The notes under the pieces were generated by a model. It worked only from the letters and a program-made list of their open reading frames with translations. It searched no databases and was not told the DNA's origin. Shown piece after piece: positions 43,304-51,713 of a DNA stretch of 64,000 nucleotides. The stretch lies in contig JAJDAO010000050.1 in assembly GCA_029261835.1 (NCBI GenBank), forward strand, positions 1 through 64,000, written 5' to 3'. Numbering within the stretch: position 1 is the first letter of the stretch; each line of letters opens with the position of its first letter. The translations under genes were made by a program, and so were the position numbers. Source of the DNA: Deltaproteobacteria bacterium (GTDB lineage: Bacteria > Myxococcota_A > UBA9160 > UBA4427).

Positions 43304-44719
43304 CTACTCGCCCACTCCTCTCGCCATCTCATCCAGCAGCCCGGCGAGTCGCGGGTTGGCCTCGATGATGCGCCTCAGGCGCCGCTCGTCCAGCACCAAC
43401 AGCCAGCACTTGCCGCTGGCCACGACGCTGGAGCTTGCAGGGTGTTGGCCAGGCAACGGAATGCCTCCCAACAGATCCCCTGGCGCCAGCTCTCCGAGCG
43501 GCTTGTCGCGCTCGCTGTCGATCAGACGCATCTGTCCCGCCAGCAGGATGAACAATCCCTCTGCCGTCCTGCCCTGCTCGACCACACAGGTTCCGTCCCT
43601 CACCTCGAGAAGGTGGAACTCCCGCGCCAGCTCAGAGCGCTTGTCCCGCGCGAAGGCGGTGAAGAAGGGGCTCGTGCGCGTGTGCCGATCGATCAGTCGC
43701 TCTCGCAGGAAGCGGAGCATGACCTTCGACAGCTTCGGCTGGCTCTTGATCAGTGACCACATCACTCTGCGATCGATGGCGAGCAGCCGACTGTCGACCA
43801 GAGCCTCGATGGTGGCGTTGCGGGGCTGGTTGGTCACCAGACCGATCTCGCCGAAGAACTCGCCCCTCTCGAGGACGGCGAGTCGCTTGCGCGTCGGCCG
43901 CTCTGCGATCGGGACAACGGCCCCATCCACCACCACATAGAGCGTGTTGGCCGGATCGCCCTCTCTGAATAGGATCGCACCGGCCTCGAGCCGCACGATG
44001 CGTGCCTTGGCCATCAGCTCGCGCAGGGCGGCGGGATTCAGCGAGCCGAACAGGGGGGTGCTGGCGAGAGCCTCTCGCGCCGCGCGGTGCTTCTCGTCGC
44101 GTGTTGCCCGGGTGAGGGGACTCTTCTCCTGGCTCGGCGAAGCCACGGGCCCCCCTTCGAGCCCGAGATCGAGTGGTCGCGCGGGATCGAGCCCACTCTG
44201 GGTCTCGTCGAGTGGGATTTCGGTTACGCGGCCCATCTGTGCGTTGCCGAGCTGAACCGCACGGGCGCCGGGGATCGCCTCGGTCAGCTCCAACTCGAGT
44301 AGCGGCGCATCGCCATCGGGTGCAGTCGCGACCGCCGCGTGCGCTGCTGTCTCGGCCGACTGGACCAGCGGCGGCACGTTCTCGCCGGAATTCATCGAGG
44401 GCTCGGTGTAGAGCAAGTGCAGGCATTCGAGCGTGCCGGGATGCTCGGGTTCGATGTCGAGAATCAGCTTGCACGTCGCGATGGCGGCCAGCACTTGCCC
44501 CGCATCGACTTGCAGATCGAGCGCCTGCCGTAGGCAGACCAGCTCGCTGCGCTTCTCGCCCATCTCGTGGTAGATGTGGGCGCAGCGTTCGGGCCAGGCG
44601 GGGTCGGCGGGCATGCGCTTCTGGAGCTGGCGATAGATCTCGAGCGCGCGGCCGAGGTCGCCAGAGCGCAGCGCGAGCGAAGCCTCGCGACGCATCTGCT
44701 GGTCAGGAGGAAGCGTCAT
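43304..44719 (-). CDS. protein with TPR-like N-terminus and two cyclic-nucleotide-binding domains
   Basis: Protein of 471 aa. TPR-like helices (about 5-105: 'SGDLGRALEIYRQLQKRMPADPAWPERCAHIYHEMGEKRSE') and a linker rich in Pro/Glu precede two CNB domains (about 225-340 and 345-460). CNB1 has a good phosphate-binding cassette, 'GEFFGEIGLVTNQPRNATIEAL'. CNB2 is degenerate ('GDLLGGIPLPGQHPASSSVVA'). There is no HTH, kinase or channel, so it would act by protein contacts. ATG 44719 is chosen over 44782 because the TPR region begins there. Confidence 0.87.
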   Translation of the reverse strand: MTLPPDQQMRREASLALRSGDLGRALEIYRQLQKRMPADPAWPERCAHIYHEMGEKRSELVCLRQALDLQVDAGQVLAAIATCKLILDIEPEHPGTLECLHLLYTEPSMNSGENVPPLVQSAETAAHAAVATAPDGDAPLLELELTEAIPGARAVQLGNAQMGRVTEIPLDETQSGLDPARPLDLGLEGGPVASPSQEKSPLTRATRDEKHRAAREALASTPLFGSLNPAALRELMAKARIVRLEAGAILFREGDPANTLYVVVDGAVVPIAERPTRKRLAVLERGEFFGEIGLVTNQPRNATIEALVDSRLLAIDRRVMWSLIKSQPKLSKVMLRFLRERLIDRHTRTSPFFTAFARDKRSELAREFHLLEVRDGTCVVEQGRTAEGLFILLAGQMRLIDSERDKPLGELAPGDLLGGIPLPGQHPASSSVVASGKCWLLVLDERRLRRIIEANPRLAGLLDEMARGVGE

Positions 44720-44822
44720 CCCCTCTATATCGCTACATCGAGGGCTGTGCTTGAACGCGACCTCGCATGTGTCGAGGATCACGGTTTGGGTCTGCCAGCC
44801 TGCCGCGAGGGGGTTACCGCCG

Positions 44823-45413
44823 TCAGATGCCGCGTAGGTGCGCGGTCTCGTTCAGACTCTCGAGGCTGCGCTCGCCGCTGCCGGCGGCCAGGAAGCGGTT
44901 GATGCTGGTGTAGCCAGGGCCGAAGAAGAGTCGGAATTCCAGCCCCAGGACGTGTGCCGTCCAGGCGTTGATCACGCCGCCGTGGCAGACCACCGCGACT
45001 CGTTTGCCCGGGTTGACACGAATGATCTCCTCGATGCCCTCCAGCACGCCGCGATTGAACTGCTCCAGGTCGAGCCCCTCTGGGTAGCCTCGCTGGACGA
45101 AGTCCCTCCAGAGCTCGTAGTCGCATTGCTTGAGCTCTTCTAGCGGAATGTAGAGCGGATCGTCACGGTCATACTCCGCCACGCGCGGCTCGAGCTCGAT
45201 CTCCAGGCCCTTGCTCTCAGCCAGCGAGAGCGCGGTCTGGTGTGCTCGGCGCAACGGACTGGTGTAGATCCGGTCGATCTGTTCATCAGCGAGCCAGCGC
45301 GCCAGGCTGGCGGCCTGAGCGCGCCCCCGCTCTGAGAGCGGTGGATCGGCCGGGCTTCCGTCGCTGGTCTGGAGGCGAATCGGGAGGGCGTGGCGAATCA
45401 GCAGCAGCTCCAT
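44823..45413 (-). CDS. histidine phosphatase (phosphoglycerate mutase-like) family protein
   Basis: Protein of 196 aa: catalytic 'LLIRHALP' (H8), 'IYTSPLRRAHQTALSLAE' and second His in 'VAVVCHGGVINAWT'. The family comprises phosphatases and cofactor-dependent mutases; the variant 'RHA' instead of 'RHG' and the short length favour a phosphatase. It lies upstream of the CNB gene on the same strand with a 103-bp gap, and divergent from the DUF2914 gene. Confidence 0.9.
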   Translation of the reverse strand: MELLLIRHALPIRLQTSDGSPADPPLSERGRAQAASLARWLADEQIDRIYTSPLRRAHQTALSLAESKGLEIELEPRVAEYDRDDPLYIPLEELKQCDYELWRDFVQRGYPEGLDLEQFNRGVLEGIEEIIRVNPGKRVAVVCHGGVINAWTAHVLGLEFRLFFGPGYTSINRFLAAGSGERSLESLNETAHLRGI

Positions 45414-45612
45414 GGCGGCCGATTGTAGCTCGCGGCCCGCGGCCGACGGCGCCGAACGGATGGCTTGCACACGATCGGCCGGGCCGCGCGCCGCTGGCTG
45501 CGGGGACGGCTACAATCAGCGTCTCGCCGGGCGGCGCCGGGGGCTTGTGGGGAGCTTGTGGCGCGCGGCCCGCCGTTTCCTGACTTCGCCTCACGACCCA
45601 AGGAGCAAGTGC

Positions 45613-46068
45613 ATGGCCCAGACAGCTCGATTCCTGCTCGGCGGCCTGCTTGCGCTGGCTCTGCTGATCGCGCTTCCGGCCGCGGGACAGGTCGCGGGAG
45701 AGGTCGAGGGAGACGCCGAGAACCCGATCGCCGATGCGCAGCCGTCCGAGGTCGCGCTCGCGAGCTTCACCACGGCCGTGGAAGGGCGAGAGCCGGTCGA
45801 CGCCGTGAGCTTCCTGTCGACCGACCAGACGCAGATCATCTTCTTCAGCGATCTTCGCGATCTGGCGAGCCAGACGGTGACCCATCGTTGGGAGTACAAC
45901 GGCCAGGTGATGGCGGAGATCCCCTTCGAAGTGAAGGGTGATCGCTGGCGTGTCTGGTCCAGCAAGCAGCTACGGCCGATCTGGCTCGGTCAGTGGACCG
46001 CCTCGGTTGTGAAAGCCGACGGCGAGGTCATCGCGAGCGAGAGCTTTACCTATCAGAAGATCGAGTAG
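45613..46068 (+). CDS. DUF2914 domain exported protein
   Basis: Protein of 151 aa with a signal peptide (FLLGGLLALALLIALPAAG) and the DUF2914 domain: 'FLSTDQTQIIFFSDLRDLASQTVTHRWEYNGQVMAEIPFEVKGDRWRVWSSKQLRPIWLGQWTASVVKADGEVIASESF'. This small beta domain resembles a carbohydrate- or protein-binding module; function unknown. AGGAG lies 7 nt before the ATG. Convergent with the selenoprotein gene, 26 bp apart. Confidence 0.88.
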   Translation: MAQTARFLLGGLLALALLIALPAAGQVAGEVEGDAENPIADAQPSEVALASFTTAVEGREPVDAVSFLSTDQTQIIFFSDLRDLASQTVTHRWEYNGQVMAEIPFEVKGDRWRVWSSKQLRPIWLGQWTASVVKADGEVIASESFTYQKIE

Positions 46069-46094
46069 CCAGAGCGCGCTCATCGCACGCTGCT

Positions 46095-46436
46095 TCAGAG
46101 CAAGACGTCCCGGTAGCTATCCTCGCTGAATCCGACGAGCGTGGTCTTGCCCCGGCGGATCGTGGGTGCGCGCAGATTGCCGGTCGGGCCCAGCATGGCC
46201 GTCACCAGATCCTTGCCCGCTTTTCCGGCGGGCTTGAACTCGCTGATCTTCTTGCCCTTGGCCACGATCACCTTGGCGGACGCTTTGGCGATCTCGCTCG
46301 CCTCTTCTCTTCCGAGCTTGGCGCTGGCCGAGACCGTTTGCTTCGGCTCGATGTCATGGGCGTCCAGAAACTTGGACGCTCGCGTGCAGGACGTTCAGCC
46401 CTTGCGGTAGTAGTACCAGTCGATGCTCTTGGCCAT
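46095..46436 (-). CDS. ArsC/Spx-family selenoprotein (in-frame UGA read as selenocysteine)
   Basis: Reading through the TGA at 46395-46397 as Sec gives a complete 113-aa thioredoxin-fold protein: 'IDWYYYRKGUTSCTRASKFL' (U14, C17), then 'FKPAGKAGKDLVTAMLGPTGNLRAPTIRRGKTTLVGF', the ArsC/YffB/Spx C-terminal pattern. It probably acts as a thiol/selenol oxidoreductase; a reductase role for arsenate is not established. ATG 46436 has GGAG 6 nt upstream, and the frame closes with TGA at 46095. A stem-loop suited to SECIS follows the UGA. Standard gene callers would miss or truncate it. A nonsense mutation is the alternative, but the UxxC position and the hairpin argue against it. No sel genes are in the window. 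Confidence 0.86.
46360..46379 (-). promoter_or_regulatory. bacterial SECIS-like stem-loop
   Basis: In the mRNA, GCGUCCA and UGGACGC form a perfect 7-bp stem around the 6-nt loop AGUUUC. The stem starts 15 nt, and the loop 22 nt, after the UGA. Bacterial SECIS elements typically show a short stem with a G in the first two loop positions about 16-37 nt downstream of UGA; all three criteria are met. SelB would bind it. Confidence 0.75.
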
Positions 46437-46611
46437 GGATTCTCCGGCTGCCGATGTCAGTGCTGTGGTGGCTCGCGGTCAATGGAGTCATATCGCGACT
46501 CGTCGACGGGCGCAGCCCCTGCGCCCGTAGGCCGCTCGGTCCGGGGTTTCTCCGCAACCTGCTAACGTCCCGGCCTGTCGCTCAGCTCACCCGCCATTCG
46601 CGAGATTCCCC

Positions 46612-47469
46612 TTGAGTCGCCATCCCGATCCCGTATCCAGGCTCGTCGAGCACCTGCAGCTCGAGGCGCTTGATCGAGACCTCTACCTCGGCCACCCCGG
46701 TAGCGGAGAGGGTCGCCTCTTCGGGGGCCTGGTTGCCGCCCAGTCGGTGGTTGCGGCCTGCCAAACGCTGCCCTCGCCCGCGGACGAGAGCAGCCTGCAT
46801 TCGCTTCACGCCTACTTCTTGCGCCCTGGGCGCTACGGCAAGCCCATTCGCTTCGTGGTCGATCGCATTCGCGACGGCCGCACGTTCACGACACGCCGCG
46901 TGGTGGCCCATCAAAGTGGAGAGGCGATCTTCAACCTCTCCGCCAGCTTCGCGAGGCCGGAGCAGGGCCTCTCCCATCAGGCCCCGATGCCCGATGCGCC
47001 CGCACCGGAGGCCCTTGCGACCTGGTCCGAGTTGCGCGCTCGCGCACTCGGCGAGGAGCCTGAGGAGGATCGCAGCCCCGTCGACGTGCGCGTGTGCGAT
47101 CGCAACGAGTTCCGGGCCGGAGCCGAGAAGGGACCCAAACGGCTGGTTTGGATGAGGCTGCGGGGCAAGCTGCCCGACGACGCCGTGGTCCACACCGCGG
47201 CGCTGGTCTACGCCAGTGATCGCACGCTTCTCTCCAGCGCGCTGCGACCGCTCAATATCGTGCCCGGGACCGGCTACCGGGGGGCCAGTCTCGACCACGC
47301 CATGTGGTTTCACCGGCCGCCGCGCTTCGATGGTTGGATCCTCTACGCATCGGAGAGTCCCGTCGCCCACGCCGCTCGGGGGCTCATCTTCGGTGCGATG
47401 TTCACGCCGGACGGCGTGCAGATCGCATCGGCGGCCCAAGAAGGCCTGATCCGCGTGCCACGCTCCTGA
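46612..47469 (+). CDS. tesB: acyl-CoA thioesterase II (TesB-like)
   Basis: Double-hotdog thioesterase of 285 aa hydrolysing acyl-CoA. Family signs: 'GHPGSGEGRLFGGLVAAQSVVAA', 'LHSLHAYFLRPGRYGKPIRFVVDRIRDGRTFTTRRVVAHQ' and 'SLDHAMWFHRPPRFDGWILYASESPVAHAARGLIFGAMFTPDGVQIASAAQEGLIR', with the Asp of the catalytic network in 'SLDHAMWFH'. A TTG start at 46612 gives a normal-length protein. Single gene between the divergent selenoprotein gene and convergent valS. Confidence 0.92.
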   Translation: MSRHPDPVSRLVEHLQLEALDRDLYLGHPGSGEGRLFGGLVAAQSVVAACQTLPSPADESSLHSLHAYFLRPGRYGKPIRFVVDRIRDGRTFTTRRVVAHQSGEAIFNLSASFARPEQGLSHQAPMPDAPAPEALATWSELRARALGEEPEEDRSPVDVRVCDRNEFRAGAEKGPKRLVWMRLRGKLPDDAVVHTAALVYASDRTLLSSALRPLNIVPGTGYRGASLDHAMWFHRPPRFDGWILYASESPVAHAARGLIFGAMFTPDGVQIASAAQEGLIRVPRS

Positions 47470-47508
47470 CATGCCAGGGGCGGAAGGGCGCCGGAGCACC
47501 GACAAGTG

Positions 47509-50211
47509 TCAGGAGGGCTTCGGCGCGAAGACGGCCTCGCTCACCTCGAAAGCGCCGTCCTGCAGATCGGCGCTCGCCGCCACTCGATGGGAGCGGCAGC
47601 GAGCTGCACCCAGTACGTCATCGAGCACGGGCGCGAGCTTCTCCAGCGTCGCGGCGTTGGCGCCGAGTACCAGACTCTCGACCTCGCGTCCCATCGAGAC
47701 CTCGGCATCGGATTTGGCCTTGTTGATGGCCGCGTGGGCCGCCAGCGCCAGATCGAAGCTGGCTGGGCTGATGGGGGCGGCGATCGCATCGAAGTCGGCG
47801 TCGCTGGGCCAAGGCGCCGTGTGGACGCTCGCGTGGCCACTCTCCTGCGCGAAGACCCAGGACCAAACTTCCTCCGTGATGTAGGGGAGGACGGGGGCGA
47901 AGAGGCGCAGCAGAACGCTCAGCGCGAGCCGTAGCGCGGCAACTGCCGAGCCGCTGGCGGCCGCCTCCGCTCCGGTGGCGCCATCGGCGAAGCGGCGTGC
48001 TCGGGCCTTGACGAGCTCGAGGTAGTGGTCGGTAAAGGTCCAGAAGAAGCTCTCGGTCTCCTGGAGTGCGCGCGCGTAGTCGTACTCTTCGAAGTAGCCC
48101 GTGCTCGCTCGGGTCAGCTCGGCCAGCTTCGCCACGAATGCGCGGTCGAGCTCGCAGGTGATCGGATGCACCTCGCCCTGTTGCGAGAGCACGAACTTCC
48201 CGGCGTTGAAGATCTTGGTCGCCAGCTTCTTGCCGATCTTCCAGACCTTCTCGTCGAACGCGGTGTCGGAGCCCAGGCGCGCGCTGGCGGCCCAATAGCG
48301 TCCGCCGTCCGCCGTGTACTTCTCGAGCAGCGGCAGGGGCGTCATCACGTTCCCCTTGCTCTTCGACATCTTCTTGCGATCGGGATCGAGGATCCAGCCC
48401 GAGATCATGGCGTGGCGCCACGGCACGTCGTCTTCGTGCAGCAGCGCTTTGGCGATCGTGTAGAAGGCCCACGTACGGATGATGTCGTGGCCCTGCGGCC
48501 GCACGTCGGCGGGGAAGAGCTTGGCGTGCCGGTCGTCGTCGATACTCCAGTGCGAGCTGATCTGCGGCGTGAGCGAGCTGGTGAACCAGGTGTCGAAGAT
48601 GTCGGCATCTCCGCTGAAGCCACCCGGCTGTCCGCGCTGCGACTCCTCGTAGCCACGTGGCGCGCTCACGGTCGGGTCGACGGGCATCTGCTCGCCGGTG
48701 GCCACGATGGCGGCGTCGTAGTCGGGCTCACCATCCTCGCCGAGCGGATACCACACCGGGATCGGTACACCGAAGTAGCGTTGGCGGCTGAGACACCAAT
48801 CGAAGTTCAGATTCTCTGTCCAGTCGCGAAAGCGCGCGTGCATGAAGGCGGGGTGCCAGCTCACCTTCTCGCCTTTGCGCAGCAGGTCTTCCTTGTGCTC
48901 CAGCAGGCGGGCGAACCACTGGCGGCTGGGGAGGTGCTCGAGTGGCCGCTCACCCTTCTCGTAGAACTTCACCGGGTGCTCGACCGGAGTGGGCTCGCCG
49001 CGCAGCGGCGCTCCGGTGCCGGTAGCGCTGCCCTCCGGCTGGGCCAGCAGCTCGACGATACGTCGCTGAGCCTGCCTCACATTCTTTCCCGCCAGCTCCG
49101 CGTAGTAGCGGTTGGCGGCCTCGGCATCGAGACTCGGGTAGCGCTCGCTGCCGAACTCCACGGCGCCGAGCCGCCCGTCTCGGCCGATGAGCTGACGCAG
49201 TGCCAGGCCCTGCTCGCGCCACCAGAGCACGTCGGTCGCATCGCCGAAGGTGCATACCATCAAGACGCCGGTCCCCTTCTCGGGGTCGGCCAGCTCGCTG
49301 GGGAAGATCGGGACCGGCACGCGGAACAGCGGTGTGACGGCGCGCTTTCCAAAGAGATCCCGGTAGCGGTCGTCGTCGGGGTGGGCGGTGACGGCCACGC
49401 ATGCGGGCAGCAGCTCCGGTCGCGTCGTGGCGATCACGAAGCTGCGACTCTCGCCCTCGATGGCGAACTCGATGTCGTGGTAGGCGCCGGGCACGACGCG
49501 GTCTTCGACTTCAGCCTGGGCCACCGCACACTGGAAGTCGACATCCCACATCGTGGGCGCCTCGCTCGTGTAGACCAGCCCCTTCTGCCACAGATCCAGG
49601 AAGGAACGCTGGGCCACCTGCCGGCAGTGGTCGTCGATGGTCTGGTACTCCTGGCTCCAGTCCACCGAGAGCCCGAGCCGCCGCCACAGCACGCGGTAGT
49701 ACTCCTCGTCCTCGTTGATCAGGCCGTAGCAGGCCTCGATGAAGTTCGGCCGCGAGATCAGTCGCGCGGGCTTCTTGCGCTGCTTGGCGTTCGCCTCGCA
49801 CAGCTCGAGCCCCTCTTCGTAGTGCGTGCCCGGATCACAGCGAACGTGGTAGTAGTTCTGGACCCGCCGCTCGGTCGGCAGGCCGTTGTCGTCCCAGCCC
49901 ATCGGGTAGAAGATGTTCATGCCCCGCATGCGCTTGAAGCGCACCATGACGTCGGCTTGCGTGTAGGAGAAGACGTGGCCGACGTGCAGCGAGCCAGAGG
50001 CCGTCGGGGGGGGTGTGTCGACGACGAAGGTCTCCTCTCGTGGTCGGCTCGGGTCGTAGCGGTAGATCTGCGAGCGCTGCCACTCCTCATCCCAACGGGC
50101 TTCGCACGCGGGGGCATCGAAGTGCTTCGCGATTCGGGCGGGGTCGATGGAGCGCAACCGGCCAGGGGCCGGAGCGCCGCAGGGGGTGTCGCTCGGATTC
50201 TGCTCGCTCAT
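47509..50211 (-). CDS. valS: valine--tRNA ligase
   Basis: Class I synthetase of 900 aa. HIGH motif is 'TASGSLHVGHVFSYTQ', KMSKS motif 'DPDRKKMSKSKGNVM', with a CP1 editing domain between ('VIATTRPELLPACVAVTAHPDD'). 'GWDDNGLPTERRVQNYYHVRCDP' in the catalytic domain marks the archaeal/actinobacterial-like ValS type rather than the E. coli type. An anticodon-binding domain and a reduced C-terminal arm follow. ATG 50211 is chosen; the frame upstream is open but non-coding. Divergent from the ribosomal protein genes with a 309-bp gap. Confidence 0.95.
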   Translation of the reverse strand: MSEQNPSDTPCGAPAPGRLRSIDPARIAKHFDAPACEARWDEEWQRSQIYRYDPSRPREETFVVDTPPPTASGSLHVGHVFSYTQADVMVRFKRMRGMNIFYPMGWDDNGLPTERRVQNYYHVRCDPGTHYEEGLELCEANAKQRKKPARLISRPNFIEACYGLINEDEEYYRVLWRRLGLSVDWSQEYQTIDDHCRQVAQRSFLDLWQKGLVYTSEAPTMWDVDFQCAVAQAEVEDRVVPGAYHDIEFAIEGESRSFVIATTRPELLPACVAVTAHPDDDRYRDLFGKRAVTPLFRVPVPIFPSELADPEKGTGVLMVCTFGDATDVLWWREQGLALRQLIGRDGRLGAVEFGSERYPSLDAEAANRYYAELAGKNVRQAQRRIVELLAQPEGSATGTGAPLRGEPTPVEHPVKFYEKGERPLEHLPSRQWFARLLEHKEDLLRKGEKVSWHPAFMHARFRDWTENLNFDWCLSRQRYFGVPIPVWYPLGEDGEPDYDAAIVATGEQMPVDPTVSAPRGYEESQRGQPGGFSGDADIFDTWFTSSLTPQISSHWSIDDDRHAKLFPADVRPQGHDIIRTWAFYTIAKALLHEDDVPWRHAMISGWILDPDRKKMSKSKGNVMTPLPLLEKYTADGGRYWAASARLGSDTAFDEKVWKIGKKLATKIFNAGKFVLSQQGEVHPITCELDRAFVAKLAELTRASTGYFEEYDYARALQETESFFWTFTDHYLELVKARARRFADGATGAEAAASGSAVAALRLALSVLLRLFAPVLPYITEEVWSWVFAQESGHASVHTAPWPSDADFDAIAAPISPASFDLALAAHAAINKAKSDAEVSMGREVESLVLGANAATLEKLAPVLDDVLGAARCRSHRVAASADLQDGAFEVSEAVFAPKPS

Positions 50212-50520
50212 GCTGGCCTGGCTTCTCTGACTTCTCGCTGCCGTTTCGCCGCCGTTTGTCGTCGTACCCGCTGGCCAACCGCCCGAGGACAACGGGTAGA
50301 CGCCGGCTGGTATGGAGCGGGGAGGACGTAACATAGACCAGCGCGCCCTCTCCGCGACCGCTGATTCGCCCGCCTTGAGCCGCGTCTCGTGAGGCCCTGT
50401 GGGTGAGGGCCAGCCCGGGAGCGGCGTCTCGCGGCCCGGGGGCGCTTGCCAATGTCCCGCCAGGGATCTAATCTCGGCCGCTCTTCTGTCGCAGCCAGAC
50501 GCCACCGAGCGGAGCAGACC
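50212..50520. other. 309-bp divergent region between valS and rpsN
   Basis: No gene, T-box or Zur-like AT-rich palindrome was recognised. A CCCGGG/CCCGGG stem (50414-50419 with 50435-50440) lies about 80-105 bp before rpsN and could fold in its leader. Confidence 0.5.
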
Positions 50521-50826
50521 ATGGCCAAGAAGTCGCAGATCAATCGAGACGATAGGCGTAAAGCGCTGGTCGCGAAGTACGCCGAGCGCCGTCGCGAGCT
50601 GCGCAAGCAGCTCAAGGATCCCAACGTTTCCGTCGAGGAAAAGATCAGGGTCCAGGAGGCCTTTGCGAAGCTGCCGCGCAACTCGTGCTCGACGCGTGTG
50701 AACAGCCGTTGCGGCATTTCCGGGCGCTCTCGGGCCTACTATCAGAAGTTTGGCATCTCCCGCATCGCCCTGCGCGAACTCGCCTTGTCGGGTCAGCTCC
50801 CGGGCATGCGCAAGTCGAGCTGGTAG
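50521..50826 (+). CDS. rpsN: 30S ribosomal protein S14, zinc-independent long form
   Basis: Protein of 101 aa: '[31 protein letters not shown]' followed by '[51 protein letters not shown]'. It is the long form lacking the two CxxC zinc knuckles of the short S14. It is encoded away from the spc operon and next to L31 type B and L28, as in zinc-sparing ribosomal clusters of several lineages. GGAG precedes the ATG. Confidence 0.96.
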   Translation: MAKKSQINRDDRRKALVAKYAERRRELRKQLKDPNVSVEEKIRVQEAFAKLPRNSCSTRVNSRCGISGRSRAYYQKFGISRIALRELALSGQLPGMRKSSW

Positions 50827-50846
50827 CCGGTGCCAAGGAGAGCAGT

Positions 50847-51095
50847 GTGAAGCCCGAAATCCATCCCGACTACCACGACGTCATCTTCGTCGACTCCGCT
50901 ACGGGCACCGAGTGGGTGACCCGCTCCACCATGACCTCGAAGGAGACCCGCGCGGTCGAGGGCGTCGACGTGCCTGTGGTGCGTCTGGAGATCTCGTCGG
51001 TGAGCCATCCCTTCTGGACGGGCAAGATGCGAGAGCTCGATGCGGACGGCAAGATCGAGCGTTTCCGCAAGCGCTACGGATTCAAGAAGAAGTAG
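50847..51095 (+). CDS. rpmE2: 50S ribosomal protein L31 type B
   Basis: Protein of 82 aa: 'KPEIHPDYHDVIFVDSATGTEWVTRSTM' and 'VRLEISSVSHPFWTGKMRELDADGKIERFRKRYG'. No Cys residues, so it is the zinc-free type B paralogue. GTG start at 50847 with AGGAG 6 nt upstream, 20 bp after rpsN; the two are co-transcribed. Confidence 0.96.
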   Translation: MKPEIHPDYHDVIFVDSATGTEWVTRSTMTSKETRAVEGVDVPVVRLEISSVSHPFWTGKMRELDADGKIERFRKRYGFKKK

Positions 51096-51176
51096 CCGCC
51101 GGTAAGAACAGCCGAGCCGAAGACACCAGAGTCCACACCAGAGTCCGCATGGCCAAGCCGCGCGGGCTCGTTCTTT

Positions 51177-51470
51177 CTAGGACTGGGTGGCGGAGAGCTT
51201 CTTCTTGATCTGGCGCTTCAGCTTGAGCGCCTCGGGCATCAGCTTGCTGTCGTCGGTCGCCAGCAGGAAGCTGTCGATTCCGCCCTTTTTCTGGACGGTG
51301 CGCAGGGTTCGGGTGGCGATGCGCAGCGGGATCGAGCGGCCGAGCGCGTCGGAGGCGAGCGTCACCTTCTGGATGTTGGGCTCGAAGCGTCGGTTGGTCG
51401 CACGCATCGAGTGCGAGACGTTGTGCCCGAACTGAACTTCTTTACCCGTGAGCGCGCAGCGGCGTGCCAT
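51177..51470 (-). CDS. rpmB: 50S ribosomal protein L28
   Basis: Protein of 97 aa: 'MARRCALTGKEVQFGHNVSHSMRATNRRFEPNIQKVTL' and 'RIATRTLRTVQKKGGIDSFL'. It contains a single Cys and no CxxC pairs, so it is the zinc-independent form. Convergent with rpmE2. The usual partner L33 (rpmG) is not adjacent. Its promoter must lie in the 243-bp gap upstream. Confidence 0.96.
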   Translation of the reverse strand: MARRCALTGKEVQFGHNVSHSMRATNRRFEPNIQKVTLASDALGRSIPLRIATRTLRTVQKKGGIDSFLLATDDSKLMPEALKLKRQIKKKLSATQS

Positions 51471-51633
51471 GGCACCACCCTTCTTCCAAGCTTGCCGACC
51501 TCAAGACCCGTCGGGATTCGCGGGGGGCCACGTGACGCTTGGCCCTACCCCAGGAGGCCGGATTGGTAGCGAGGGCGCCCAGCGCGGTCAACCACCCGGT
51601 CGCAGGAGTGCTGCGAGCGGGTGGCACCCGCGT

Positions 51634-51651
51634 CGGGAATCTCAATTCCCG
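51634..51651 (-). terminator. 7-bp hairpin downstream of the DUF362 gene
   Basis: CGGGAAT (51634-51640), loop CTCA, ATTCCCG (51645-51651), located 63 nt beyond the DUF362 stop in the minus-strand transcript and between that gene and rpmB. No T-tract follows, so termination is only a possibility. Confidence 0.3.
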
Positions 51652-51713
51652 GGGGGTGAGCCCGAGCGACGTGTGTGCCGATTCGGCGGCAGGCGCGTCG
51701 TGAGAGGCATGCT

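Noticed and set aside
46395-46397. TGA as a nonsense mutation creating a pseudogene
   Set aside because: The stop falls exactly at a redox Cys position, the rest of the gene is intact, and a SECIS-like hairpin follows.
48025-50331. Long plus-strand open frame (768 codons)
   Set aside because: Antisense to valS, whose HIGH and KMSKS motifs are intact.
50350-50520. Zur operator upstream of rpsN
   Set aside because: No AT-rich palindrome of Zur type; only GC-rich repeats are present.
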